Made by a program: the position numbers and the translations under genes
Assembly (NCBI RefSeq): GCF_014534745.1
Contig: NZ_JACVVP010000038.1
Span: forward strand, 1 to 64,000
Reading direction: 5' to 3'
Origin: Flammeovirga sp. EKP202
GTDB lineage: Bacteria; Bacteroidota; Bacteroidia; Cytophagales; Flammeovirgaceae
Length of the DNA: 64,000 nucleotides
Shown here: positions 42,622 to 51,707 of the stretch, piece after piece
Layout: every line of letters starts with the position of its first letter
How positions within the stretch are numbered: position 1 is the stretch's first letter
The notes under the pieces: generated by a model
Told to the model about the DNA's origin: nothing
Seen by the model: the letters and a program-made list of their open reading frames with translations, nothing else
Database searches by the model: none

Positions 42622-45417
42622 GTGAAAGACTTTAGATTATCAGACAATTTCAAGCTAGTTTTAACTCAACTACTAGCCTTATTATTTCTATTAGTAGGAT
42701 TTTATTTTATAGATCTTACAAGAAAAAAATCATACGAAACCGATATTTGGCATGTCGTGGCAAGTGAGAGTGTTGCACTTGTAGAAATGCAACAACCTGA
42801 AGATTTACGATCTTATTTAGATTCTTCAGCCTTTATTGATGCCTTAAAGGATATTGAAGGTGGGCAAAAAGCCTTTAAAACCACCAACAAACTACTGACT
42901 CTTTTAGATTCAGCAATCCAAAACCCTTTTCTTGGAGTCAAAACACAAGTTTACCTTTCCATAAATGCAACCGGGAGTCAATCGTTCTCTCTGTCTGTTT
43001 ACATCCCAATGGATGAAAGAATCTATTTGGATCCTTTTTCTCAGCTAACATCTTTACAAAACGAGACCTATATTCGAAAGTATAGAGGAGAGGATGTCCA
43101 TGAATATAAATTGGAGGATGAATTATTATCTGTTGCCAAAATCCGTAATTTTCTTGTAGCGTCAACAGATGCTGTATGGATTGAGGAAGCCATCAGAAAT
43201 AATGGAGAAAGGTTTAATGAAACGTATTACTTTGGTCTACTCAATCAAGAATTATCTCCTCAAAGTCATGTAGTAAAACTTCCTGATGGGTTGAAAATGT
43301 GGATTAGACCTTCATCTGTTGAACATTGGTTTGCAAGAATGACGGATTTAGGGACTAAAAATCCATTTAAATCTATTGCTGATTTCTCTAACGGAATGTT
43401 AGTGGAGGCTATTCAAGAAAAGGATAATGAATTATCAATTTTAAGTGCTAATCGAACGCATACATCAAGTTATTACCATAAAGTAGGACCTTCATTAACC
43501 AACGGTAAAACAGCGGCTTATCAATTTATGGTTGATGATGTTTCGTTTTATGAACAGTGTTATGTTGGAGATTTTACAAACTTTGTGGAATTAGCTTTTC
43601 GTTACGATAAAGATCGAAATATTTCTCAATCGAAAACCCTTTTAAAGCAATTTGAAAAAGAAGGTTTTGAAGTTTCTGATTTAGTAAAACAAATTAAATC
43701 TGATGTTTTTAAAGCTACAATCTTAAGTGTTGACGGAAGTCGATGGCAACATATTCTAGGTTTTGAATTAAAAGATCCCGTTGAATTTGATGTTGTTTTA
43801 GATAACCTTAGAAAAGACTATGAAGAGGAAAGTGATAAAAAAGTAAAGCTTATTGGTTTAAAAGGTTTTACGATTTATGGGTTTCCTAAAGGGAATTTAT
43901 CAGGGGCGTTGGCAGGTTCAAACTATTTTGATAATCACTCCAATTCTTATGTATTGAGAGTCAATAATTATATGATTATGGGAGGTGATCTACCTACATT
44001 GTCAAAGTGGCTTACGGACTGGCTGTTGAAAAGAAGATGGACTACCCAGAAGCGTTATAATGCTTTGATTCATAAGCTTCAAAATAACGAAGCGAAATTA
44101 TCTTATGTCTTAAATACAGAAAGTTCTTGGGTCGGGATTGTACATGCATTGTCACAAAGCTACGCATCTTTCATTGATCGTTATCGACAGTTGCTGTTAA
44201 GGATGAATTTTCAAGTGTGGTCATTAAGAGATCAAAAAATAGAAATAAGTGGTTTATTTAGTGGTCCGATAGGGGATGATCAACCTAAAGTAGCAAAGAA
44301 AATATTGTCTAAAGAAATGGGTGTGGCTTTAAGTAAACCTCCAATCGTAGTCAATAATATTTTGGGCGACGAAGAAGGATTTTTACTTATTGATCAGGAA
44401 AATATTGTTGAGGGATATAGCTTTAAAGGAGATACAATTTTCTATCATGAATTTGATTCTGTTATTAAAGCTACACCTGAATTAGTGTGGTCCATTAATT
44501 CAGATTTACCTTCTTTATTTTTAACCCAAAATAACCAAATTCTACAGATAGACAGGTCGGGTAAATACTTAGAAGGGTATCCAGTTAATTTGCCAATTTA
44601 TTCTCAAATAGAGTTTACAAAATGGTTACCATGGCACCTGAGAGGAAGCACTGAACTAATTCAAGATATTGAAGGTCTAATTTTATCAGTAGACACATTG
44701 GGTAATATTTATGGAGTTGATCCAAAAGGTAATTACCAAGGAAATTGGACACCTCAGAAGACATTGGAACGTTTGGCATTAACACCACAAGTTTTCCAAG
44801 CTAATGGTAAAAATTATGTTGTGACACTCTCCCAAAAAGGAAAGCTGATTATTTTTACTGAAAAAGGAGAATATGCTAGAGGTTTCCCTATGCTGTTTAA
44901 AGAATCTGTTTCGCCTCAATTGTTTGTCACTGAAGATGCAAGTTTAGGGCAATCCAAAATAACATTTATCACAAGTATTGGTGACATCATTGAAGTAAAC
45001 GGTAAGGGTGATGTATTAAGGCGTGATAAGCTAGGGGACAGAGCACATGGCCGTTCTTTTGACTTGTTGAAAGATGAGGCTAGAGGAAGAACATTTATGG
45101 TGATGGAGCAAATTTCGGGAACTATTAAATTGAGAGATAGTTCTGGTAAAGTGGTCTTTAATCAACGTTTTGATGAAAGAGGAAAAGCAATAGGTCAGTA
45201 TTTTGATTTTGGTATTGACGCCGAGCTTATTTCAATTACTTTCCCTCAATCTGGAAAAACCTACCTCTATTATCTAAATGGGAAACGTTTTGTTGAGAAG
45301 GCATTTAGTAATGATAGAGCAGTAAAGATGTTTTATGATTCCGATATACAGCAATTTATTTTTATCACTTCACTAAAAAATAGGGTGAATTTATACACAA
45401 TTGATCGAAGAAATTGA
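42622..45417 (+). CDS. Large membrane-anchored protein with C-terminal propeller-like region
   Basis: 931 aa with a GTG start, 47 bp after dnaA. One membrane helix near residues 11-28 (LVLTQLLALLFLLVGFYFI) puts the rest outside the cytoplasm. Residues about 40-560 form a long mixed domain (VALVEMQQPEDLRSYLDSSAF at the start resembles DUF3352-like periplasmic proteins). From about 590 the repeats 'ILQIDRSGKYLEGYPVNL', 'IYGVDPKGNYQGNW' and 'IEVNGKGDVLRRDKLG' suggest PQQ/WD-like propeller blades. No catalytic motif is visible. It may share a transcript with lptC downstream, although lptC has its own promoter box. Function unknown. Confidence 0.75.
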   Translation: MKDFRLSDNFKLVLTQLLALLFLLVGFYFIDLTRKKSYETDIWHVVASESVALVEMQQPEDLRSYLDSSAFIDALKDIEGGQKAFKTTNKLLTLLDSAIQNPFLGVKTQVYLSINATGSQSFSLSVYIPMDERIYLDPFSQLTSLQNETYIRKYRGEDVHEYKLEDELLSVAKIRNFLVASTDAVWIEEAIRNNGERFNETYYFGLLNQELSPQSHVVKLPDGLKMWIRPSSVEHWFARMTDLGTKNPFKSIADFSNGMLVEAIQEKDNELSILSANRTHTSSYYHKVGPSLTNGKTAAYQFMVDDVSFYEQCYVGDFTNFVELAFRYDKDRNISQSKTLLKQFEKEGFEVSDLVKQIKSDVFKATILSVDGSRWQHILGFELKDPVEFDVVLDNLRKDYEEESDKKVKLIGLKGFTIYGFPKGNLSGALAGSNYFDNHSNSYVLRVNNYMIMGGDLPTLSKWLTDWLLKRRWTTQKRYNALIHKLQNNEAKLSYVLNTESSWVGIVHALSQSYASFIDRYRQLLLRMNFQVWSLRDQKIEISGLFSGPIGDDQPKVAKKILSKEMGVALSKPPIVVNNILGDEEGFLLIDQENIVEGYSFKGDTIFYHEFDSVIKATPELVWSINSDLPSLFLTQNNQILQIDRSGKYLEGYPVNLPIYSQIEFTKWLPWHLRGSTELIQDIEGLILSVDTLGNIYGVDPKGNYQGNWTPQKTLERLALTPQVFQANGKNYVVTLSQKGKLIIFTEKGEYARGFPMLFKESVSPQLFVTEDASLGQSKITFITSIGDIIEVNGKGDVLRRDKLGDRAHGRSFDLLKDEARGRTFMVMEQISGTIKLRDSSGKVVFNQRFDERGKAIGQYFDFGIDAELISITFPQSGKTYLYYLNGKRFVEKAFSNDRAVKMFYDSDIQQFIFITSLKNRVNLYTIDRRN

Positions 45418-45467
45418 TGGAAAAACTAAAATACTGTTAATCTATCCCTAAAGATCAATCATTTGTA

Positions 45468-45475
45468 TATTTTTG
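45468..45475 (+). promoter_or_regulatory. Promoter -7 box of lptC
   Basis: TATTTTTG, an exact TAnnTTTG match, 38 bp before the lptC ATG. It overlaps the frame that starts at TTG 45463, which argues for the downstream ATG. No good -33 TTG is present. Confidence 0.5.
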
Positions 45476-45513
45476 TATCGTCGAGTAGTATTGACTCAAA
45501 AAAAAGACAAACA

Positions 45514-46062
45514 ATGATTAAGAAGATATTAATTTTAGCTCTTGCTTCTGTGGCGGTTTTTTCTTGCAGCACAAAGAAGACTCGTACAAAAAAGGAAGCA
45601 AAGCAAATTGCTATGGGTACCGATGTACCTGATTTTACAGCTTATAATATTGAAACACTTCATTCAGAGGATGCGATACCTAAAAACCGTATGAAGGCTA
45701 AAGTCCAAATGCGATATAAAAATGGTAATGAACGCTACCCTAATGGAATTGATATCATTACTTTCTCAAAAGAAGATGGTACTGAGGAGTCTCACTTAGT
45801 GGCTGACAGTGCAATCTATACGGCTGATAGTACATTATATACTGTATATGGAAATGTAGTATTAGATGACTATAAGAAAGGACAAAAATTAGAAACAGAT
45901 ACTCTTCATTTTAATAAGGAATCTGGAGATATCTTTACAGAGGCTAAAGTAAAGATGACGACAGAATCTGAAATTATTTATGGTAGAGGATTAAAAGCGA
46001 ATCAGAATAATCCTGAAGAATATGAAATCAGTGATATCGACGGTTATGCTGATGTCGACTAA
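45514..46062 (+). CDS. lptC: LPS export protein LptC (lipoprotein form)
   Basis: 182 aa from ATG 45514. Lipobox VFSC puts the acylated Cys at residue 18, unlike E. coli LptC, which has an uncleaved helix. The LptC-like jelly-roll region begins ENSEDAIPKNRMK-like and includes MKAKVQMRYKNGNERYPNGIDIITF, SHLVADSAIYTADSTLYTVYGNVVLDDYKKGQKLETDTLHFN and EAKVKMTTESEIIYGRGL, the typical Bacteroidota LptC pattern. LptC passes LPS from LptBFG to LptA. The start is moved from a TTG that overlaps the promoter. A small membrane-protein gene follows after 14 bp. Confidence 0.88.
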   Translation: MIKKILILALASVAVFSCSTKKTRTKKEAKQIAMGTDVPDFTAYNIETLHSEDAIPKNRMKAKVQMRYKNGNERYPNGIDIITFSKEDGTEESHLVADSAIYTADSTLYTVYGNVVLDDYKKGQKLETDTLHFNKESGDIFTEAKVKMTTESEIIYGRGLKANQNNPEEYEISDIDGYADVD

Positions 46063-46076
46063 TAATCGATAAAAAT

Positions 46077-46304
46077 ATGATAAAAACAATAATGGTAGCA
46101 CTTGGTGCTGCCTTTTTCATTATAGGGGTACACCAATCCTTTTATTATGGTATCGTTGCAAGTTATTGGCTATTTGCACTTGCAGGAATTTGCGTTTTGA
46201 CACTTCAATTTCTTCAGAAGAAAGAAGAGGAACAACAGAAACAATCTGCTCCCACAAAGAAATCTAAACCTAACAACAAAAAGAAAAGCAAAAAAAGGAA
46301 ATAG
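46077..46304 (+). CDS. Small membrane protein with Lys-rich tail
   Basis: 75 aa: two hydrophobic segments (about 5-22 and 27-45) and a strongly basic, disordered C-terminus (QKKEEEQQKQ then KKSKPNNKKKSKKRK) that should lie in the cytoplasm. It is 14 bp after lptC and probably in the same operon. Small proteins of this shape are common beside lptC in Bacteroidota, but the role is unknown. Confidence 0.7.
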   Translation: MIKTIMVALGAAFFIIGVHQSFYYGIVASYWLFALAGICVLTLQFLQKKEEEQQKQSAPTKKSKPNNKKKSKKRK

Positions 46305-46339
46305 TTATTCCTTTACGGCTTATTAAATTACAATAACTA

Positions 46340-46531
46340 ATGAAGATACTTATAAGAGAACTTAAGTTTTTTGCCTTTTTTGTAATAGGCTATATCCCAT
46401 TTTTTTATGCAGTAATGTTCGTTATCAAAGAAGAACCTCAGTCTTCTTATTTTTTTCAAGGAATGATTGTGGCATTCATTGTAACCTATATTGTGAGATT
46501 TATCTTCATGATTATGAAAAGTATTAAATAG
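46340..46531 (+). CDS. Small two-helix membrane protein
   Basis: 63 aa (MKILIRELKFFAFFVIGYIP at the start). Two membrane helices at about 10-28 and 38-57, basic at both ends. It is 35 bp after the Lys-rich protein gene and on the same strand, so likely part of the lptC operon. Not recognised. A 144-aa frame on the other strand covering 46337-46771 is rejected because it overlaps two better genes. Confidence 0.6.
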   Translation: MKILIRELKFFAFFVIGYIPFFYAVMFVIKEEPQSSYFFQGMIVAFIVTYIVRFIFMIMKSIK

Positions 46532-46634
46532 GTCACTCTTAGTATCAGTTTTGTCTTTTTGAATAAAAGAATACAAAAAATAATCTGACTTTATTTGCTT
46601 TCCTACCTCTAAGCTTTTAACTTCTAATAGTGAA

Positions 46635-46650
46635 ATCAGAGAGCTCTGAT
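46635..46650. promoter_or_regulatory. 16-bp dyad upstream of VWA gene
   Basis: ATCAGAG-AG-CTCTGAT, 7-bp arms and a 2-bp spacer, ends 25 bp before the ATG at 46676. It may be an operator. It lies within the 144-bp gap after the two-helix protein gene. Confidence 0.4.
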
Positions 46651-46675
46651 ACCGAATTATGATAGACTGTAATCC

Positions 46676-48775
46676 ATGAATGGACTTTATATAGAATACT
46701 CTTGGTGGTGGATGTTTTTTAGTATTCTGCTTTGTGCAGGAGCAACCTATCTCCTTTATACCAAAAAACAAGTATGGACGGTAAACATCAACAGAATATT
46801 GATAGTATTACGTTTTTCAGCGTTAATGATTATCATGTTTTTGTTGCTTGACCCTATGTTTAAAAGTATTGAAAGGTACTTTGAGAAACCGATTGTCTCT
46901 TTTATTATTGATAATTCAGAGTCAATGACTGCCACCATCACTCAAGAAAAACTTAATGAATCGATTCAATCTATCAAAAGTGAAGCAGAGAAGCTTGAGG
47001 AAGAAGGGTACAAAACAAAATTTTATACTATTGATGGAAACCAATTGGAGGGTGGTGAATCACTCAATAATCTGTCCTTTGATCATAAGGTAACCAATAT
47101 CAGTAAGTCTATTCAACGACTTGAGGAACTCAATGAACATGAAAATTTAGCGGCAATAACTTTAGTGTCTGATGGTATATTTAATCAGGGCTTTTCTCCC
47201 TTGTATTTGCCTTCCGTTGTACCAATTTATACAGTAGGTATTGGGGATACAATTCCTCAGATTGATCTTCAAGTCAAAGAGGTTTATACCAATAGAGTAG
47301 CTTACATGGGGAATAAGTTTCCTATTTTAGCAGAAATTGTCAATGAAGGTTTTGTAGGGAAAGAAGTAGAAGTTGAATTGACAAATAGAGGAAAAATACT
47401 TTCTCGAAAAAGATATCGAATTAATAATGAGAAAGGATTTGAACAAGTGGAGTTCATTGTTGATGCTAAGAAAAAAGGTTATCAGAAATTTACCGTGAAT
47501 GTGAGAACATTGGATGGTGAATTTTCAAAAGAAAATAACTCAAAATCGGTCTATGTTGAAGTGATTGAAGGCAAGGAAAAGATATTATTGATTGCCAATG
47601 CTCCTCATCCTGATATTAAAGCAATCCGCTCCGCAGTAGAAAAAAATAAGAATTACGAGTTGCATATTTATATTCCTGGCTTAAAAATGAAGGATGGAAA
47701 AGGATATGACAACAAAGCAAAATATGATTTAGTAATCTTGCATCAGTTCCCGAATATTAAAAGAAACGCTGCTTTATTACTTGAAAAACTAAAGAAACAA
47801 GATATGCCGTTTTGGTATATCATCGGTGATAACACCAATATCAATACCTTTAATAAAATGAACCCCCTCTTAACGATTGAGGGTTACAGAGGGCAAAAAG
47901 ATAAAGTAACTCCATCTTTTACCGACAACTTCACCTATTTCACTTTCCCTAAAGAAAAGAAAGATCTGATCCAGAAAATGTCACCTATTGAAGTGCCGTA
48001 TGGTGAGTATAAGATAAACGCGGGTAAAGTATTAGTTAATCAGCAAATTGGAAGTGTGAAATCTACAAAACCATTGTTATTGATGGGTGAAGTAGGTGAT
48101 GTGAAATCTGCTGTTTTTGTGGGTACAGGCTTATGGAAATGGCGATTGCAAGAAGGTTTATTACAGTCTGATGAAATGGCTGTTGATGATCTGATTGGTA
48201 AAGTGATTCAATATCTTTCTACTAAAACAGATAAGAGACGTTTTAGAGTCAATACCACCACAGCCGAATATTCTGACATAGAGGATGTAATCATTGAAAC
48301 AGAAGTATACAATGATATTTATGAATCCATTTATGGACAAACTATTGATCTAACAATCACAGATGAAAAGGGCGAAAAAATGTCCTATACTTATTTAAAC
48401 TCTTCACCTTATTTTAAGTATCATATTACTGATTTGGAAGAAGGGTCTTATAAATATGTAGCTTCAACTGTATTAGACGGAAAAAAAGAATACTCATCGG
48501 GGAATTTTGTGGTAAGAGCCATGGAGCTTGAAGCATTAAACCCGACCGCAAACTTTGCACTTTTACGGGGTGTTTCAGAAAAGACGGGAGGAAGTTTTTA
48601 TGATAACGCTACTTTGGATCAATTATCGCAGCCTTTACTAAATAATAAAGCACCTCAAAGAATTCATTCTGAAGAGAAATATAAAGAATTGGGTTCTAAC
48701 TATTGGATAATGAGTCTGTTATTCCTTCTGCTTATTTCAGAGTGGATATTAAGAAAGATGCATGGCGGTTTTTAG
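46676..48775 (+). CDS. VWA-domain membrane protein (Bacteroidota type)
   Basis: 699 aa. Two N-terminal membrane helices (about 10-28 and 40-58), then a von Willebrand A-like domain starting IVSFIIDNSESM with the metal-site motif D79-x-S81-x-S83. Ig-like strands follow (about 200-300), then a glutamine amidotransferase-like region (about 300-500), a further beta domain and a final membrane helix (about 676-690). Proteins of this plan in Bacteroidota are BatA-like or unnamed VWA membrane proteins and are linked to envelope integrity. MIDAS residues are kept, so metal-dependent binding is plausible. No enzyme activity is evident. Confidence 0.85.
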   Translation: MNGLYIEYSWWWMFFSILLCAGATYLLYTKKQVWTVNINRILIVLRFSALMIIMFLLLDPMFKSIERYFEKPIVSFIIDNSESMTATITQEKLNESIQSIKSEAEKLEEEGYKTKFYTIDGNQLEGGESLNNLSFDHKVTNISKSIQRLEELNEHENLAAITLVSDGIFNQGFSPLYLPSVVPIYTVGIGDTIPQIDLQVKEVYTNRVAYMGNKFPILAEIVNEGFVGKEVEVELTNRGKILSRKRYRINNEKGFEQVEFIVDAKKKGYQKFTVNVRTLDGEFSKENNSKSVYVEVIEGKEKILLIANAPHPDIKAIRSAVEKNKNYELHIYIPGLKMKDGKGYDNKAKYDLVILHQFPNIKRNAALLLEKLKKQDMPFWYIIGDNTNINTFNKMNPLLTIEGYRGQKDKVTPSFTDNFTYFTFPKEKKDLIQKMSPIEVPYGEYKINAGKVLVNQQIGSVKSTKPLLLMGEVGDVKSAVFVGTGLWKWRLQEGLLQSDEMAVDDLIGKVIQYLSTKTDKRRFRVNTTTAEYSDIEDVIIETEVYNDIYESIYGQTIDLTITDEKGEKMSYTYLNSSPYFKYHITDLEEGSYKYVASTVLDGKKEYSSGNFVVRAMELEALNPTANFALLRGVSEKTGGSFYDNATLDQLSQPLLNNKAPQRIHSEEKYKELGSNYWIMSLLFLLLISEWILRKMHGGF

Positions 48776-48906
48776 GATCTATTTTTAGAATTCTCCAAAT
48801 CTTATTTTTTGTATTGATATTCATTCAAAAGAAAATTATTTAAAAACATTTGGTGTGAAAAATACATTAATTCAATAAGAAGGGTAGCTTTTCAAAAGTA
48901 TTCGTT

Positions 48907-48914
48907 TACTTTTG
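48907..48914 (+). promoter_or_regulatory. Candidate promoter -7 box for the gene at 49066
   Basis: TACTTTTG matches TAnnTTTG exactly. No good -33 TTG is present. It would give a 5' leader of about 145 nt before the ATG at 49066. Confidence 0.45.
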
Positions 48915-49065
48915 TATCGTTATAGACATCTTTCATCGAGAAAAGATAAAACGCACTTTAGACATAAATACTAAGAGTAATAAGGCAATTGGAATCAGAA
49001 CACATTACTTAAGGTTTTGATTGGGATTGTTGGTTTACTTGAGCACTAGAATTCTTTAATTCATT

Positions 49066-50574
49066 ATGCACTTCAACACATTAACAACAAGAGAAAAAGC
49101 ACTCAAAATAAACCTTGATTCATCGGTTTATGGTTCATTAGCAGAAATTGGAGCAGGGCAAGATGTCGCTGCAAACTTCTTCAAAGCCGGTGCTGCATCA
49201 GGTACTATTGCCAAAACCATATCGGCCTATGATATGTCGTTCTCTGACGCAATTTACGGACCTGAGCCAGGCGGACGTTATGTTTGCCAAAGTAGAGTTG
49301 AAAGAATGTTGAAAAAGGAGTTTCGTTTATTAGGAGAAAGACTTCCGAAACGAAAAGATGAAACAAGGTTCTTCGCTTTTGCTGATACAGTAGAACAACT
49401 AAACTTCAATAGAACAAACCAAGGGCACGGCTGGCTAGGAATTCGATTCCAAAACCGTCCTAATACAATTCCAAATGAAGTAGTATTACATGTGGAATTA
49501 AAAGATAACGATCCACTACTACAGCAAGAAACAATCGGTATTTTAGGCGTAAACCTAATTTATGCATGTTTTTATAAGACAGATGATGTTGATGAATTCT
49601 TAAGTTCATTGATGGATGGTTTGAACATCCATAAGATCATTGTCAATTACGTAAGAGTAAGTGGTCCAGACTTTTTGGATGTTGATAATAGATTATTGAG
49701 TTTATTGTTGGTGAAAAACGGACTGGCAAAGACTACAATGTTCGGCCCCGATGGTCAAGTAGCACTTCCTCAGGATTTCCTTTATAAGAAAAACATTTTG
49801 GTACTCAGAGGTCGTTTCAGACCAATTACCAAAGTCAATATTGATATGATGGAACGTTCTTTTGAACATTTTAAGAATGATCCAGAAGTAGATGAAAAAA
49901 ATATTGTCACTGTTGCCGAGCTGACATTAGAAAACCTCAGAATCTCAGAAGACCGTAAGAAGGACGAAAATGATTTCTTGGATAGAGTAGATATGCTTTG
50001 TTCATTGGGTTATACCGTAATGATCTCTAAGTATCAAGAATACTACCGTTTGACCAACTACTTATCACGATTCACAAGAGGTAAGAAAATAGGTGTAGCT
50101 GTAGGTATGTATAACTTAGAATACATCTTCACACCAGAATACTATAATCATCTTAAAGGAGGTATTTTGGAAGCATTTGGTTTCTTATTCGGTAGAAATA
50201 TCAAGCTTTATGTTTATCCTTCTCTTCAACGAGATTCTCTTGAATCAGATAAGTTGATGACAAGTAAATCGATTCATTTGGCCGACGAGCAAAAAGCATT
50301 ATTCCAAGCTATGGTGGATAATGGTAAAATTGAAGATTTACAGGATTGCAATGTCAAAAACTTAAATATCATTTCAGATAAAGTTTTGGAATTGATCAAA
50401 TCCGGAAGTGATGAATGGGAAGATATGGTTCCTCAAGTAGTGGTAGAGCACATCAAAGAAGATTGCCTTTTTGACTACCCTTGTAGTGTAGAACAAAAAG
50501 AAAAAATCGAGAAAGCAAGACAAGAATCAACTCGATCACGTCAAAGAAAGATTTTTGAAGATTCAGAATCTTAG
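49066..50574 (+). CDS. Conserved cytoplasmic protein of unknown function
   Basis: 502 aa, no signal peptide and no membrane helix, so cytoplasmic. The strongest N-terminal block is EIGAGQDVAANFFKAGAASGTIAKTISAYDMSFSDAIYG (residues about 24-62), a Gly-rich segment resembling a nucleotide-binding loop. Later comes IGVAVGMYNLEYIFTPEYYNHLKGGILEAFGFLFGRNIKLYVYP (near 345-385). The family looks deeply conserved and I have seen it annotated inconsistently (even as a TonB receptor), which the lack of any export signal rules out. It has a long leader and ends in a shared terminator, convergent with the ATPase pair. Confidence 0.7.
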   Translation: MHFNTLTTREKALKINLDSSVYGSLAEIGAGQDVAANFFKAGAASGTIAKTISAYDMSFSDAIYGPEPGGRYVCQSRVERMLKKEFRLLGERLPKRKDETRFFAFADTVEQLNFNRTNQGHGWLGIRFQNRPNTIPNEVVLHVELKDNDPLLQQETIGILGVNLIYACFYKTDDVDEFLSSLMDGLNIHKIIVNYVRVSGPDFLDVDNRLLSLLLVKNGLAKTTMFGPDGQVALPQDFLYKKNILVLRGRFRPITKVNIDMMERSFEHFKNDPEVDEKNIVTVAELTLENLRISEDRKKDENDFLDRVDMLCSLGYTVMISKYQEYYRLTNYLSRFTRGKKIGVAVGMYNLEYIFTPEYYNHLKGGILEAFGFLFGRNIKLYVYPSLQRDSLESDKLMTSKSIHLADEQKALFQAMVDNGKIEDLQDCNVKNLNIISDKVLELIKSGSDEWEDMVPQVVVEHIKEDCLFDYPCSVEQKEKIEKARQESTRSRQRKIFEDSES

Positions 50575-50583
50575 TCATAAATT

Positions 50584-50622
50584 AAAATGTCACTTTCCCT
50601 TTTCGAAAAGTGACATTTTTTT
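50584..50622. terminator. Bidirectional terminator
   Basis: A perfect 13-bp stem AAAATGTCACTTT/AAAGTGACATTTT (50584-50596 and 50607-50619), loop 10 nt, T-run to 50622. It separates convergent genes and overlaps the stop codon of the - strand gene by two bases. Confidence 0.85.
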
Positions 50623-51682
50623 ATGCTGTCTTATTTCCCATAATAATAGGATTTTTTAAATCGCCCCCAACACCGTGAGTACTTTGACTAGCCGTTTTAA
50701 TAATATATCTAGCTTCTCTGATACGCTGATGAACGGCTTCCCAAACAGAACTTTTACTTTCCGTAGAAGTTGGCTCATCCTCATAATAGGATTGAAAATC
50801 TTTTTGTTGATAGAAGATAGGGAAGAGCATTAAGTTGGTATTTTTACTGACTTGTTGTCTTCTTAAATAAGTAAAGGAGTGGCCTGAGTGCATCCATAAG
50901 TAATTTGTAAAGATATTTCTATCGTGGTTTTTATTACTCTCGGTTTTGATCACACAAACTTCAATTTGATAAGGCCTTTTCAATTTCTTATTCAATTCCC
51001 ACTCTATATATTTTTTCATTGAAGCCGGTTTATCTCTTAAATCTACAGAGATTAACGTCAGTTGGAAAGTCACGTCCAATTCCTCTGGAAGTAAGGCATC
51101 CAGCATTGGAATCAAGTTTTCTTCCATTTCACCCAGGTCTTTCAAAAGGTAATTGTCAATGATCACCATTGAATTGTGAGGGTGACGGAAACGCTCTAAT
51201 TGACTCCATTTTTCAAACCTTTTTACGGCTCCTCTGTCCTTAGTGACATTATAAAGAGACCAGTTAAACATAAATCCAGCCTTCGATTTGATACGTTCAG
51301 GATTAAGCGTTATCAAGCCATATTTTTTTTCAATGTCCTCACATTCTGTATTGCTCTTATCTAAAAAGAACATGGTTTGAGGCATTGTTTTTTGACTTAC
51401 TTCATCTAGTTGGTCGAATGCTTCTTTTTCGCAACGAAGCGAAGAACCTCCAGAAGAAGCATTTTTTAGCATTTTCTTAATGTATGGATTAGTCTTACTC
51501 ATCATAGAAAGCTGCGTAGGATCTACATCTAGTCTTAAGTCAGCTTGTTTGTTGAGGAAAGAGTAAAAATCCATCCATGATTTACTCCAATCCATATCAT
51601 CCAATTGATCTTCTAATGAAGGTCTTTTTCGGAAGAAATCTGTCAGAGAATTTATATTTGCGTAAGTTGTTATGCGTTCCAT
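50621..51682 (-). CDS. Unrecognised partner of DUF3696-like ATPase
   Basis: 353 aa, soluble, no export signal. The N-terminal ~110 residues are helical and charged. The core (about 115-290) shows a Rossmann-like alternation with an acidic end on a strand, SMVIIDNYLL (D177), then VTFQLTLISVDL, and the striking segment NHDRNIFTNYLWMHSGHSF (H253, D254, R255, N260, Y261, G267). A histidine-aspartate-arginine triad on a predicted strand is unusual and could be part of a nuclease or ligand site. It is 25 bp after the ATPase gene on the same strand, and the pair stands alone. I cannot name the family. Candidate effector; this is inference. Confidence 0.6.
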   Translation of the reverse strand: MERITTYANINSLTDFFRKRPSLEDQLDDMDWSKSWMDFYSFLNKQADLRLDVDPTQLSMMSKTNPYIKKMLKNASSGGSSLRCEKEAFDQLDEVSQKTMPQTMFFLDKSNTECEDIEKKYGLITLNPERIKSKAGFMFNWSLYNVTKDRGAVKRFEKWSQLERFRHPHNSMVIIDNYLLKDLGEMEENLIPMLDALLPEELDVTFQLTLISVDLRDKPASMKKYIEWELNKKLKRPYQIEVCVIKTESNKNHDRNIFTNYLWMHSGHSFTYLRRQQVSKNTNLMLFPIFYQQKDFQSYYEDEPTSTESKSSVWEAVHQRIREARYIIKTASQSTHGVGGDLKNPIIMGNKTA

Positions 51683-51707
51683 AGTTTTTTGATTCAGTAG
51701 CAGGTTA

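Noticed and set aside
46337-46771. 144-aa - strand frame
   Set aside because: Covers a small membrane-protein gene and the start of the VWA gene on the other strand; no sensible domain.
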